Of a stretch of 64,000 nt of DNA, positions 1-8,616 are shown piece after piece. The position numbers were made by a program, and so were the translations under genes. Origin of the DNA: Lautropia sp. Lineage in GTDB: Bacteria > Pseudomonadota > Gammaproteobacteria > Burkholderiales > Burkholderiaceae_E. The stretch is taken from NCBI GenBank assembly GCA_030530775.1, contig JAUMUG010000006.1, positions 74,645 through 138,644 on the forward strand, in the 5' to 3' direction. The notes below the pieces were generated by a model. The model made no database searches and was not told the DNA's origin. It worked only from the letters and a program-made list of their open reading frames with translations. The number at the start of each line of letters is the position of its first letter. Within the stretch, counting starts at the first letter, position 1.

Positions 1-24
1 ACAATCCGACAATCCGACAATCCG
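1..24. repeat. 8-bp tandem repeat (ACAATCCG x3)
   Basis: Three exact head-to-tail copies of ACAATCCG open the window. It may continue to the left of the window edge. It lies upstream of the flavoprotein gene and has no coding role that I can see. Confidence 0.8.
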
Positions 25-125
25 GATTTCGCATCGTGCAAAGGAAGTACCGGAGCCCAACGATCGCTACAGCGATGTCATTGCACGTCGGCGGCTATCA
101 TGACGGCTGCCCGAGGGAGGCGGAC

Positions 126-1571
126 TTGAAAGCTTTTGACGTGGTGGTGATCGGTGCAGGCGCAGCCGGACTTTATTGCGCCTGGATGCTGGGGCAGCGT
201 GGCCAGCGGGTGCTGGTGCTGGACCATGCTCGACGGGTCGGCGAGAAAATCCGCATTTCCGGTGGCGGTCGCTGCAATTTCACCAATCTGAACGGTGCGG
301 ACGAATGTCGTTATGTGTCGGGCGATACCCGCTTCATGCGGTATGCGCTGCGTGCGCATCCGCCGGCGCGTTTCATCGAGCAGGTGCGGGCAGCACGGAT
401 TCGCTATCACGAGAAGCACAAGGGACAGTTGTTCTGTGATGAGTCGAGTCAACGGATCATCGATATGCTGTTGGCAGGCTGCAAGGCGGGTGGGGTGCAG
501 ATCCGCCATCCGGTGACGGTGTGCGATGTGCGTCGGGAGACGCGTGGTTTCGTGGTGGGTGCGCAGCAGACCGGGGGGCGGCCGGCCGAGTTCGTGGCAC
601 GCTCACTGGTGGTGGCTACCGGTGGCTTGTCGATTCCGGCGATCGGTGCCACCGATTATGCCTGGCGGTTGGCCGCGCGCTGGGGCATCGATACGGTGCC
701 TCCTCGGCCCGGTCTGGTGCCCTTGACCTTCACGGCGGCAGGCTGGGAGCCGTTCCGGGAGCTGTCCGGGGTGGCGCTGCCGGTGTCGATCGGGCTGGGC
801 TCCGGGATGAAGGAAACATTGGTTCCTCAGGACAGAATGATTGCCAACGCCAACGCCAACGCCAATCATCGAGTCGATGGCGGCAAGAAATCCGCCGCTT
901 TGAAGAGAGATGGGGTCGGCGGGCGCGGTTCGGTGCGGGCGCCGGTGTTCGAGGAGGATTTGTTGTTCACGCACCGGGGGCTGTCGGGGCCGGCGGCCTT
1001 GCAGATTTCGAGTCATTGGCAGCCGGGGCAGGGGCTGGTGATCGATCTGTTGCCGGGGCTGAGCGCAGAAGCGGTGCTGCTTGACTTGAAGGCGGGGTCC
1101 TGGCCGGGTGATCTGTCGGACGAAATGGTGCAGAAGCTTGGCGCGCAGCCGCATCGGCAGAGGTTGGGCAACATTCTGGCTGCGTTGTTGCCAGCCCGCT
1201 TGGCGCGGATCTGGTTGTCGGCAGCTGTGCCGATGCTGCCGGTGCGGTTCGGTGGTCTGGGGCAGCTGAGCGATCGCATGCGCCTGGCCGAGGTGGCCGA
1301 TGGGCAGCTGCGTCTGCTTGCGCGGTCGCTGAAGGCGTGGCCGGTATTGCCGGCCGGTTCGGAGGGGTATCGTAAGGCCGAAGTCAGTGTCGGCGGGGTG
1401 GCGACCCGGGAGCTGGACCCGCGGACGATGCAGTCGCGGCGGGTGCCGGGCAGTTATTGGATTGGCGAGGCGGTGGACGTGACCGGTTGGCTGGGGGGCT
1501 ACAACTTTCAATGGGCCTGGTCGTCGGCCCATGCGGCGGCGACAGCGATCAGCGCCCGGGCGCCTGGCTGA
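126..1571 (+). CDS. BaiN/YhiN (HI0933)-family NAD(P)/FAD-dependent oxidoreductase
   Basis: Predicted cytoplasmic FAD-dependent flavoprotein of the HI0933-like family; the physiological substrate is unknown for most members. A dinucleotide-binding motif (VVVIGAGAAGLYCAW, residues 6-20), the family signature GGGRCNFTN, a second nucleotide-binding stretch around VVATGGLS, LLFTHRGLSGPA and a C-terminal FAD motif near WLGGYNFQWAW are visible. I chose the TTG at 126 because GGGAGGCGG lies just upstream and the FAD motif begins at once; the same frame is open from a GTG at 36. At 481 residues it is longer than the usual roughly 400, mainly because of an insert at about residues 225-275 that contains an Ala-Asn repeat. 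The family call is firm, the substrate unknown. Confidence 0.88.
   Translation: MKAFDVVVIGAGAAGLYCAWMLGQRGQRVLVLDHARRVGEKIRISGGGRCNFTNLNGADECRYVSGDTRFMRYALRAHPPARFIEQVRAARIRYHEKHKGQLFCDESSQRIIDMLLAGCKAGGVQIRHPVTVCDVRRETRGFVVGAQQTGGRPAEFVARSLVVATGGLSIPAIGATDYAWRLAARWGIDTVPPRPGLVPLTFTAAGWEPFRELSGVALPVSIGLGSGMKETLVPQDRMIANANANANHRVDGGKKSAALKRDGVGGRGSVRAPVFEEDLLFTHRGLSGPAALQISSHWQPGQGLVIDLLPGLSAEAVLLDLKAGSWPGDLSDEMVQKLGAQPHRQRLGNILAALLPARLARIWLSAAVPMLPVRFGGLGQLSDRMRLAEVADGQLRLLARSLKAWPVLPAGSEGYRKAEVSVGGVATRELDPRTMQSRRVPGSYWIGEAVDVTGWLGGYNFQWAWSSAHAAATAISARAPG
843..866 (+). repeat. In-frame 6-bp repeat coding (Ala-Asn)4
   Basis: GCCAAC occurs three times followed by GCCAAT inside the flavoprotein gene, giving alternating Ala-Asn at residues 240-247. 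The unit is a multiple of three, so copy changes would alter loop length without shifting frame. Confidence 0.9.
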
Positions 1572-1928
1572 CACCCGAGGTCGACTGCCTCCATATGCGA
1601 CAGGCCAGTCGTTTGGCAGGAAGTGGGTGAACGTGGCCAGGCAACTTACGTTCCCTCATCACCATTGAACGGGGGACGTTCTGATCCGGGTCGGTGTGGT
1701 GGATGTTTTTGTCGGCTCGATACCGTGAGCCACTCTTGGCCGGGCAGGTTCGTCGAGGTCCGCAAGGGATCGACAAACGGGGGCCGGTGAGCGGGGCGTG
1801 CCGGACTGCGCCTGGCTCGTTGCAACGCCATTTGGATGTCTGTCGCCTGTGTCATACGGCAGGTGTTCGAGATCTGCGGCCTCGCGCAGACAATCGTCAT
1901 CGCTGATGAGAATTTCGGGGCCTGCATC
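1572..1928. other. Intergenic stretch, no gene seen
   Basis: Between the flavoprotein gene and the rpsU promoter. Frames here are short and have no recognisable protein pattern. I see no tRNA, clear terminator or repeat. Confidence 0.5.
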
Positions 1929-1958
1929 TTGGCAAGAAATTTCGCAACGCGCTATAAT
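1929..1958 (+). promoter_or_regulatory. Sigma-70 promoter of rpsU
   Basis: TTGGCA (1929-1934) and a perfect TATAAT (1953-1958) are separated by 18 bases. The S21 start codon follows 54 bases after the -10 box, with a GGGAAGG ribosome-binding site at about 1999-2005. This is among the best promoter matches in the window, as expected for a ribosomal protein gene. Confidence 0.8.
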
Positions 1959-2012
1959 CACAGGATCGTCATAGGAAATTTTTTTTCACAACGTTTCAGG
2001 GAAGGTTTTTAC

Positions 2013-2225
2013 ATGCCATTGGTCCGAGTCAAGGAAAACGAGCCGTTTGATGTTGCCCTGCGGCGCTTCAAGCGAACCATCGAGAAGACCGGGCTGTTGA
2101 CCGAGCTTCGTGCTCGGGAGTTCTACGAAAAACCCACCGCTGAGCGCAAACGCAAAAAATCGGCTGCTGTCAAGCGTCATCACAAGCGCCTGCGCAGTCA
2201 GATGCTGCCGAAGAAAAAGTACTGA
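2013..2225 (+). CDS. rpsU: 30S ribosomal protein S21
   Basis: Small-subunit ribosomal protein bS21, which binds near the 3' end of 16S rRNA and helps initiation. The 70-residue product has the family pattern: a start like [20 protein letters not shown], an arginine/lysine-rich helix and the tail QMLPKKKY. The ATG at 2013 is set by a ribosome-binding site (GGGAAGG) and by the family's normal N-terminus; the frame stays open upstream but that part is not S21. A strong promoter precedes it. It heads the rpsU-yqeY-dnaG-rpoD order known from many proteobacteria, but the gaps here are large (673 bases to yqeY), so it is probably transcribed on its own as well. Confidence 0.97.
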   Translation: MPLVRVKENEPFDVALRRFKRTIEKTGLLTELRAREFYEKPTAERKRKKSAAVKRHHKRLRSQMLPKKKY

Positions 2226-2898
2226 TTCCTACGTCTGGCCGCTGCGTGCGGGGCTTGTCCGCGTGTGGATGGCCGGCGGTTTTGATGTGCTTTGTGGCCG
2301 GGGGCTTTGGCTTTCCTGGCCGGTTTTGTCTGAACAACGCATTGGCCGGTCCTTTCGGGCGTACGTTCTTGCAGGCGATGCCATGCTGAGGGTACGGCTG
2401 TCGGATCTGCCTCCCGGGAACTGGGGAGGCAATCGAAGGGATCGGGATGCGCTGTCCAGACTTGGGGTCCGATGATCCGTTCGTTTTGCGTGGGCAGACG
2501 TTCGGCCCGGATATCTCACGGCTTTTTGCCAATGCTGCCCCGATGAGGCCGGCACGTTCCGGGTTCTCGGTGTCGGCAGGAATGATCCGGCAGCCGGGTC
2601 ATGCGCGTTCAGCAGGGGCTGATCTCGGGTATATCCACCAGGGGGTCGAGCCGTGGAAACCATGAAGGGGCCGGTTGCGCCGAGGCGTGCGGTCTGTCTG
2701 CATGGTGTGCCACGACATGGGCTTTCTGGGATCGAAAGGCACCGATGATGCAGAACAACAGCCCATCGACACCTCCATCCATTCGCCGGTGCGGCGCCTG
2801 TTCGATGGCCTGCGGCACGGTGAGGCGGATGTGGGGTGTTCGTCTTTTTTCGTCCTTTGTCTTTCGTCATCCGCGTCCATCACGGGGAGTTTCGATTC
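2226..2898. other. Long intergenic gap rpsU-yqeY, nothing recognised
   Basis: 673 bases without a supportable gene. Frames on both strands are arginine/proline-rich shadows typical of GC-rich non-coding DNA. I see no tRNA and no stem followed by a T-run. A ribosome-binding site (GGGGAG) for yqeY lies at its right end. Confidence 0.5.
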
Positions 2899-3390
2899 AT
2901 GGAGCAGACAAACAACCAGGCGCCCGTCGCTTCGGCCGGGCAATCGACGCTCAAGGCACGTATCGATGCCGACATGAAGGATGCCATGCGTGCACGCGAG
3001 CGGGAGCGGGTGGGAGCATTGCGTCTGCTGCTGGCAGCCGTCAAGCAGAAGGAAGTGGACGAGCGGATCACGCTCGATGATGCCCAGGTACTGGCCATCA
3101 TCGAAAAGTTGGTCAAGCAGCGCCGTGATTCGATCGAACAGTTCGAGAAGGCCGGTCGTACCGAGCTGGCCGAGCAGGAACGCACCGAGTTGGCGGTGCT
3201 CGATGCCTATCGGCCGGCACAGGCCAGCCCGGAGCAGATCGACGTGGTGGTGCAGGCCGCCATTTCCGAAAGCGGCGCCAGTGGCATGGCCGACATGGGC
3301 AAGGTGATGGCCATCGTCAAGGCCAGACTGGCCGGTCAGGCCGATCTCGCAGCCGTGTCCGCAAGGGTGCGCTCCAGGCTGTCGGCCTGA
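2899..3390 (+). CDS. yqeY: GatB/YqeY domain-containing protein
   Basis: A 163-residue soluble protein of the YqeY family, related to the tail domain of the GatB amidotransferase subunit. Its exact role is not settled, though a link to tRNA amidation or mischarging is often proposed. Seen: a mainly helical protein with LKARIDADMKDAMRAR, LRLLLAAVKQKEVDER, a central YRPAQAS loop and the C-terminal GMADMGKVMAIVKARLAGQAD block typical of the family. The ATG at 2899 has CGGGGAG nine bases upstream. The 15 or so residues before LKARID are less conserved. It lies between rpsU and dnaG, its usual neighbours. Confidence 0.93.
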   Translation: MEQTNNQAPVASAGQSTLKARIDADMKDAMRARERERVGALRLLLAAVKQKEVDERITLDDAQVLAIIEKLVKQRRDSIEQFEKAGRTELAEQERTELAVLDAYRPAQASPEQIDVVVQAAISESGASGMADMGKVMAIVKARLAGQADLAAVSARVRSRLSA

Positions 3391-3733
3391 GATATATTTG
3401 GCGCAAGCCATGCATCGATGGCGGTCGACGCTTTGCATCCCGGGTGTCAGGGTGTCGGAGGCATTGTCCGGCGGTTTGCCGTCGAAGTCTGAAGCCTGGT
3501 GGTGATACTGAAGCGGCTCGGCTTTCTGCCCGATCTGATCGAGTGATCGCGGAGAGTCGGGGCGCAGGGCGCGTGCAGCATGCACAGCGATCCGCGTGCA
3601 GGGGGTACGGCGTGATGGCGTGCGGCATGTCACTGGCTGCAGGCCAGTTGCGCCCGGCTTTCGTTGGCGAGGCCCGGTGCTCGGGCCCGACTGATTTCCA
3701 ACTTGGGGTGTTCTCCGCCCGGGGTGTTGGCAC
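3391..3733. other. Intergenic gap yqeY-dnaG
   Basis: 343 bases with no supportable gene. No convincing terminator or promoter could be picked out by eye. Confidence 0.45.
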
Positions 3734-5713
3734 TTGATCCCGCAATCTTTCATTCAGGAGCTGCTCGACCGCGTCGATATCGCCGATGTGGTGGGCAAGG
3801 CTGTCAAGCTGAGAAAGGCGGGGGCCAACCTGCATGGGTTGTGCCCGTTCCATAATGAAAAGACGCCGTCTTTCACGGTCTCGCCTGCCAAGCAGTTCTA
3901 TCACTGTTTTGGCTGTGGCGCCCATGGCTCGGCCATCACCTTCCTGATGGAGCACCACGGACTCGGCTTCGTGGACGCGGTGAAGGAGCTGGCGGCCGAT
4001 GTGGGTTTGAGCGTGCCACAGGAAAGAGGGCCGGGGACCGAGGCCAGTGCCGAAGCAACGCGCCGGAGCCTGACGCTGAGCCAGTGGCTGGATCAGGCCG
4101 CCGCCTATTATCGTCAGCGACTGAAAGAAACGCCGGCGGCCATCGCCTATCTGAAGAAGCGTGGACTGACCGGTGAAATCGCCCGCCATTTCGGGCTGGG
4201 TTATGCGCCGGCGGGCTGGCGCAACCTCGATGGTGTTCTGCCGGATTATGCCGCCGCCGAGGCCGAGGAATGCGGTCTGGTGATCAAGGGCGAGGACGGC
4301 AGGCGTTATGACCGCTTTCGCGAGCGGGTGCTGTTTCCGATCCGCAATATGCGTGGGCGGGTGATCGGCTTTGGCGGGCGGCTGATGGGCCCGGGTGAGC
4401 CGAAGTATCTGAATTCGCCCGAGGGGCCGCTGTTTTCGAAGCGCCACGAACTCTATGGGCTGTTCGAGGCCCGCGAGGCCATCCGCAGCCAGCGTCGTGT
4501 GCTGGTCGTGGAAGGCTATATGGATGTGGTGACGCTGCATCAGCATGGTTGCCGCTACGCGGTGGCCACGCTGGGCACGGCGACGACCGCGGCCCATCTG
4601 GGCAAGTTGATGCGTCTGTCCGACCGGATCGTATTCAGCTTCGATGGCGATGCGGCGGGGCGCAAGGCGGCCTGGCGGGCCTTGGAAAACGCCTTGCCGT
4701 TGCTGTCGGACACGAAGCGGCTGGAGTTTCTGTTCCTGCCTCCCGAGCACGATCCAGATTCTTATGTGCAGGCCCATGGGCTGGAAGCTTTCGAGAAGCA
4801 GGTGGACGAGGCCCTGCCACTGTCGACCTTCTTGCTGCGGGAGCTGAGCAGCCGGGGCGATTCCGGCACGCCCGAAGGACGGGCGCGGATGCAGGCGGAT
4901 TTGAAGCCCCTGGTTGCACAGATGCCCGAGATCGCGTTGCGTACACAGATCGTGCTGGAGATGGCTTCCAGGCTGGGTGTGCCTTCGGAAGATCTGTTTG
5001 CCTATTGCGGTATCGGTGCCCGCTCGTCATCGTCACGGCGGCCTGCGGCCAATTGGCAGGAGCAGGGCGGCGTGCGAGGGCCGGCCGACGGACGGTCCCA
5101 CTCGGTGGGCGACGGCTGGCGCAGCCGGGGTGGGCCGCGTCAGGATTCGGTCAGCTTTGCCGGACAGGGCAGGGGCGGCGGAGATTGGGGCGGCCGTGGG
5201 CGTGACGGACGTGATCGGGGGCTACCACCGGGCATCCTACCCGAGCGGGTCCGGCGGATGCCGCCGACGCTTCAGCAGCATGTCTGCCTGTTGTTGGCCT
5301 ATTATCCGGCGCTGGCCCATGAGGCGGTGGACAATGCCGAGATGCTGCCGGCGGCTTTGCTGCGGTGGCGCGAGCAGTTGGCAGCGCTGCCCTGGGAAGT
5401 GGATTTTGCCGGCGTGATGGCCGATGCCCGCGAACGGGCACCGGAAATGGCCCGTTTCATCGAGAATCTGGATGCCAGGGATGCCGGTGTGCTGGCCACG
5501 ATGACGCCCGAGGCGGCCGCCGCGGCCTATCAGGATGCATTGCGCCGGCTGACGCTGGCTGGTGCCAAGCAGGAAAGTGTGAGACTGGTGGCCGAGGGGC
5601 TTGATAAACCCGGGGTGCAGACACGATATAAGGAAGTGGAGGCGTTGAAGCAACGCCTGACACAGGAATTGGAGGGCGATAAGCAAGCACTGTCAGACAA
5701 CATGCGTGGCTGA
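3734..5713 (+). CDS. dnaG: DNA primase DnaG
   Basis: Synthesises RNA primers at the replication fork with DnaB helicase. Domains in order: CHC2 zinc finger (C37, H40, C58, C61 in LCPFHNEK...HCFGCG), the RNA-polymerase core with RFRERVLFPI and IGFGGR, the TOPRIM motifs VLVVEGYMDVV and FSFDGDAAGRKA, and a C-terminal helicase-interaction region. The start is a TTG giving the classical M-IPQSFIQELLDRVDI N-terminus; the ribosome-binding site is weak. Between catalytic core and C-terminal domain lies an unusual Gly/Arg/Ser-rich linker of about 70 residues (roughly 428-497, rich in GRGGG and RGRDGRDRG). At 659 residues the protein is slightly longer than typical. It sits upstream of rpoD, as in the macromolecular synthesis operon. 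Confidence 0.97.
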   Translation: MIPQSFIQELLDRVDIADVVGKAVKLRKAGANLHGLCPFHNEKTPSFTVSPAKQFYHCFGCGAHGSAITFLMEHHGLGFVDAVKELAADVGLSVPQERGPGTEASAEATRRSLTLSQWLDQAAAYYRQRLKETPAAIAYLKKRGLTGEIARHFGLGYAPAGWRNLDGVLPDYAAAEAEECGLVIKGEDGRRYDRFRERVLFPIRNMRGRVIGFGGRLMGPGEPKYLNSPEGPLFSKRHELYGLFEAREAIRSQRRVLVVEGYMDVVTLHQHGCRYAVATLGTATTAAHLGKLMRLSDRIVFSFDGDAAGRKAAWRALENALPLLSDTKRLEFLFLPPEHDPDSYVQAHGLEAFEKQVDEALPLSTFLLRELSSRGDSGTPEGRARMQADLKPLVAQMPEIALRTQIVLEMASRLGVPSEDLFAYCGIGARSSSSRRPAANWQEQGGVRGPADGRSHSVGDGWRSRGGPRQDSVSFAGQGRGGGDWGGRGRDGRDRGLPPGILPERVRRMPPTLQQHVCLLLAYYPALAHEAVDNAEMLPAALLRWREQLAALPWEVDFAGVMADARERAPEMARFIENLDARDAGVLATMTPEAAAAAYQDALRRLTLAGAKQESVRLVAEGLDKPGVQTRYKEVEALKQRLTQELEGDKQALSDNMRG

Positions 5714-6098
5714 TATGATAGAAAATTCTTCGGAGCGTGTTTTGCACTCGATCACACCCGTGTCGTCGCCGGAGCGACGTGATGACGGGGTGACGCGCTC
5801 CGGGAACGTTTCGGCAACGGCAGATGGCGAAGCGGCGGCAGGGGACCGGCGGTGTCTTCCATACGAGAGAGCGACAAAGAGCCCCAAAGGGTGATGTCGA
5901 CATGGATCAGAGGATCAGCGAAGACCGGCCCATCCCAGGCGACTGCAGGCAAGTAGGGCGAAATCATTCGGCGCTGCCATGGGGCGTGCGCATCACAACG
6001 GCATGATCGGCCAGGGCGCCGGCAGGCATCGTCCCGTCCAAGGGACGTGGGCCTCCGGTGTCGACACGGCCCGATCGGGCGAAGCAGGAAAAATACAC
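5714..6098. other. Intergenic gap dnaG-rpoD
   Basis: 385 bases, the likely location of rpoD promoters. I could not identify a convincing -35/-10 pair. The frame of rpoD is open from about 5979, but that part does not resemble a sigma factor N-terminus. An AGGAA ribosome-binding site lies at 6086-6090. Confidence 0.45.
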
Positions 6099-8333
6099 GT
6101 GGCAAAAAACTCAGCACAGACGAAAGCACAGGACGAGACCGACGTGTCGGACAATGAATCGACGCCTGTCGTCGAGGAGAAAGAGGCCAAGAAGACCCGG
6201 GCCAAGTCGACCAGGAGCGCAGCCAAGACCAAGAAGGCCGATGGCACGGCCAAAAAGCCGGGCCGAAAGGCTGCCGGTGGCGCCAAGAAGAAGTCCGCCA
6301 AGACCGAAGTCATGGATGAGGACGATGGTTTCGATTCGGGCGAAGACTTCGATGTGATGTCTTCGGACGATGGTGACGATCCGGACATCGACACGGAAGA
6401 CAACGGTGAAGACGTGGCAGCGGCGCCCAAGGGACGTGGCCGCGACAAGCGTTCGCGCGAAAAGGCGCTGATCAAGGAAGCGCTGGCCAGCGTGAAGCAG
6501 GGCGTGACCGAAGAAGAGATGGAAGCGCGGCGCTCGCGCCTGAAACAGCTGATCAAGCTGGGCAAGGAGCGGGGCTTCGTCACCTATGCCGAAATCAACG
6601 ACCACCTGCCCGAAGGGCTGACCGAAGTCGAAGCGATCGACTCGATGATCGGCACTTTCAGCGACATGGGCATTTCGGTCTACGAGCAGGCACCGGACTC
6701 GGATTCGCTGCTGCTCAACGACCGCACCGTCACCTCGTCCGATGATGACACCGAGGAAGAAGCCGAAGCCGCGCTGTCGTCGGTCGATTCCGAATTCGGC
6801 CGCACCACCGACCCGGTCCGCATGTATATGCGTGAAATGGGTTCGGTCGAGCTGTTGACTCGCGAGGGCGAGATCGTCATCGCCAAGAAGATCGAAGAAG
6901 GTCTGAAAGACATGATGCATGCGATCTCGGCCTGCCCGACGACCATTGCCGAAGTGCTCGAGCAGACCGAGAAGGTACGGGCCCAGCAGCTGCGCATCGA
7001 CGAGATCGTCGACGGTCTACTGGACCCGGAAGCCGAAGAGGAGCTGTCCTTTGGCCCGGCACGTGCGGATGACGACGATGACGAGGAAAGCGTCACGGCG
7101 ATGAACAACGCCAAGCTCGAGGAGCTGAAGGAAGAGGCGCTGTCCCGCTTCGATCGTGTGGCGGCTTCTTTCGAGCAGATGCGGCAGTCGCTGGAAACCG
7201 AGGGCTACAAGTCCGACAGCTACCTGGCGGCGCAGGAAGCCATCCAGACCGAACTGATGTCGATCCGCTTCACGGCCAAGGTCGTCGAGAAACTGTGCGA
7301 TATGCTGCGTGCGCAGGTCGATGAGGTTCGCACGGTCGAGCGCACCATCCTCGACATCTGCGTCAACCGTGTCGGCATGGACCGACGGCATTTCATCGAG
7401 AGTTTCCCGGGCAATGAAACCAATCTGGCCTGGGTCGAGAACGAGCTGGCCGGTAATCCGCCCTATGCGGATGTGTTGACCCGTGCCATTCCCGACATTC
7501 AGGATCTGCAGCAGAAGTTGATCGATTTGCAGATTCGGGTCGTGCTGCCGCTGCCTGATCTGAAGGAGATCAACAAGCGGATGGCGATGGGTGAGATGAA
7601 GGCGCGCAAGGCCAAGCGCGAGATGACCGAGGCCAACCTGCGTCTGGTGATTTCGATCGCCAAGAAGTACACCAACCGTGGTTTGCAGTTCCTCGATCTG
7701 ATCCAGGAAGGCAATGTCGGTCTGATGAAGGCTGTCGACAAGTTCGAGTTCCGCCGTGGCTTCAAGTTCTCGACCTATGCCACCTGGTGGATTCGGCAGG
7801 CCATCACCCGGTCTATCGCCGATCAGGCGCGCACCATCCGTATTCCGGTGCACATGATCGAAACGATCAACAAGATGAACCGGATCAGCCGGCAGATTCT
7901 GCAGGAAACCGGGCAGGAGCCGGATCCGGCGACGCTGGCCGAGAAGATGGACATGCCGGAAGAAAAGATCCGCAAGATTCTGAAGATTGCCAAGGAACCG
8001 ATTTCTATGGAGACGCCGATCGGCGATGACGACGATTCGCACCTGGGCGATTTCATCGAGGACACCACCACGCTGGCGCCCTCGGATGCGGCGCTGCATG
8101 ATTCGATGCGCGATGTCGTGAAGGAAGTGTTGGATTCGCTGACTCCGCGCGAAGCCAAGGTGCTGCGCATGCGCTTCGGCGTCGAGATGAGCACCGACCA
8201 CACGCTGGAAGAGGTCGGCAAGCAGTTCGACGTGACCCGCGAGCGGATCCGGCAAATAGAGGCCAAGGCCTTGCGCAAGTTACGCCATCCCAGCCGCGCC
8301 GACAAGCTCAAGAGCTTCCTGGAAGGGCAGTGA
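6099..8333 (+). CDS. rpoD: RNA polymerase primary sigma factor RpoD (sigma-70)
   Basis: Housekeeping sigma factor directing RNA polymerase to -35/-10 promoters. The start is a GTG with AGGAA eight bases upstream. Visible regions: a Lys/Ala-rich then acidic N-terminal tail (about residues 1-110) typical of betaproteobacterial RpoD, region 1.1 ([21 protein letters not shown]), region 1.2 ([20 protein letters not shown]), a long non-conserved region with two acidic patches, region 2 ([31 protein letters not shown]), region 3 ([13 protein letters not shown]) and the region 4 helix-turn-helix ([20 protein letters not shown]). Length 744 residues is normal for the order. It ends 255 bases before a terminator-like hairpin into which a group II intron has inserted. 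Confidence 0.97.
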   Translation: MAKNSAQTKAQDETDVSDNESTPVVEEKEAKKTRAKSTRSAAKTKKADGTAKKPGRKAAGGAKKKSAKTEVMDEDDGFDSGEDFDVMSSDDGDDPDIDTEDNGEDVAAAPKGRGRDKRSREKALIKEALASVKQGVTEEEMEARRSRLKQLIKLGKERGFVTYAEINDHLPEGLTEVEAIDSMIGTFSDMGISVYEQAPDSDSLLLNDRTVTSSDDDTEEEAEAALSSVDSEFGRTTDPVRMYMREMGSVELLTREGEIVIAKKIEEGLKDMMHAISACPTTIAEVLEQTEKVRAQQLRIDEIVDGLLDPEAEEELSFGPARADDDDDEESVTAMNNAKLEELKEEALSRFDRVAASFEQMRQSLETEGYKSDSYLAAQEAIQTELMSIRFTAKVVEKLCDMLRAQVDEVRTVERTILDICVNRVGMDRRHFIESFPGNETNLAWVENELAGNPPYADVLTRAIPDIQDLQQKLIDLQIRVVLPLPDLKEINKRMAMGEMKARKAKREMTEANLRLVISIAKKYTNRGLQFLDLIQEGNVGLMKAVDKFEFRRGFKFSTYATWWIRQAITRSIADQARTIRIPVHMIETINKMNRISRQILQETGQEPDPATLAEKMDMPEEKIRKILKIAKEPISMETPIGDDDDSHLGDFIEDTTTLAPSDAALHDSMRDVVKEVLDSLTPREAKVLRMRFGVEMSTDHTLEEVGKQFDVTRERIRQIEAKALRKLRHPSRADKLKSFLEGQ

Positions 8334-8584
8334 GGCCGGACATCGTGCCGTGCCGCGTTGTTGCTCTGCAGCCAGCGCCGGGGCGGCACAGTGGCCCTCG
8401 ACATCGCTCTGCCGTCGTCTTTCGGACACCGGCGGACCATGGGACTCCCGTTGAAGTCACCGCCTGAGGTCGACCGTACACTTCGGACTGCCCGCTTCGG
8501 ACTGCTCGCTTGTCCCTCGGCGAGCGCATCCGGAGGGATCGACTACCGCCATCCGGCAGCACATCGGGTGGCCATCCAACCCCT
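8334..8584. other. Spacer rpoD to terminator, with 14-bp near-tandem repeat
   Basis: No gene seen. At 8481-8508 the 14-mer CTTCGGACTGCCCG is followed directly by CTTCGGACTGCTCG, a tandem duplication with one mismatch. Confidence 0.6.
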
Positions 8585-8616
8585 GGTATCGGGTTCGCCC
8601 GACCGGGGGTTTTCTT
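8585..8616 (+). terminator. Rho-independent terminator downstream of rpoD
   Basis: Stem TCGGG (8589-8593), loop TTCG, stem CCCGA (8598-8602), extendable by GG/CC across a two-base bulge, followed by a G-run and TTTTCTT at 8610-8616. It is the likely terminator of the rpoD transcript. The group II intron begins at the next base, 8617, which is the position class C introns prefer. Confidence 0.65.

Noticed and set aside
5979..6098. Upstream extension of rpoD
   Set aside because: The 40 extra codons show no sigma-factor features, and a GTG with a ribosome-binding site lies at 6099.
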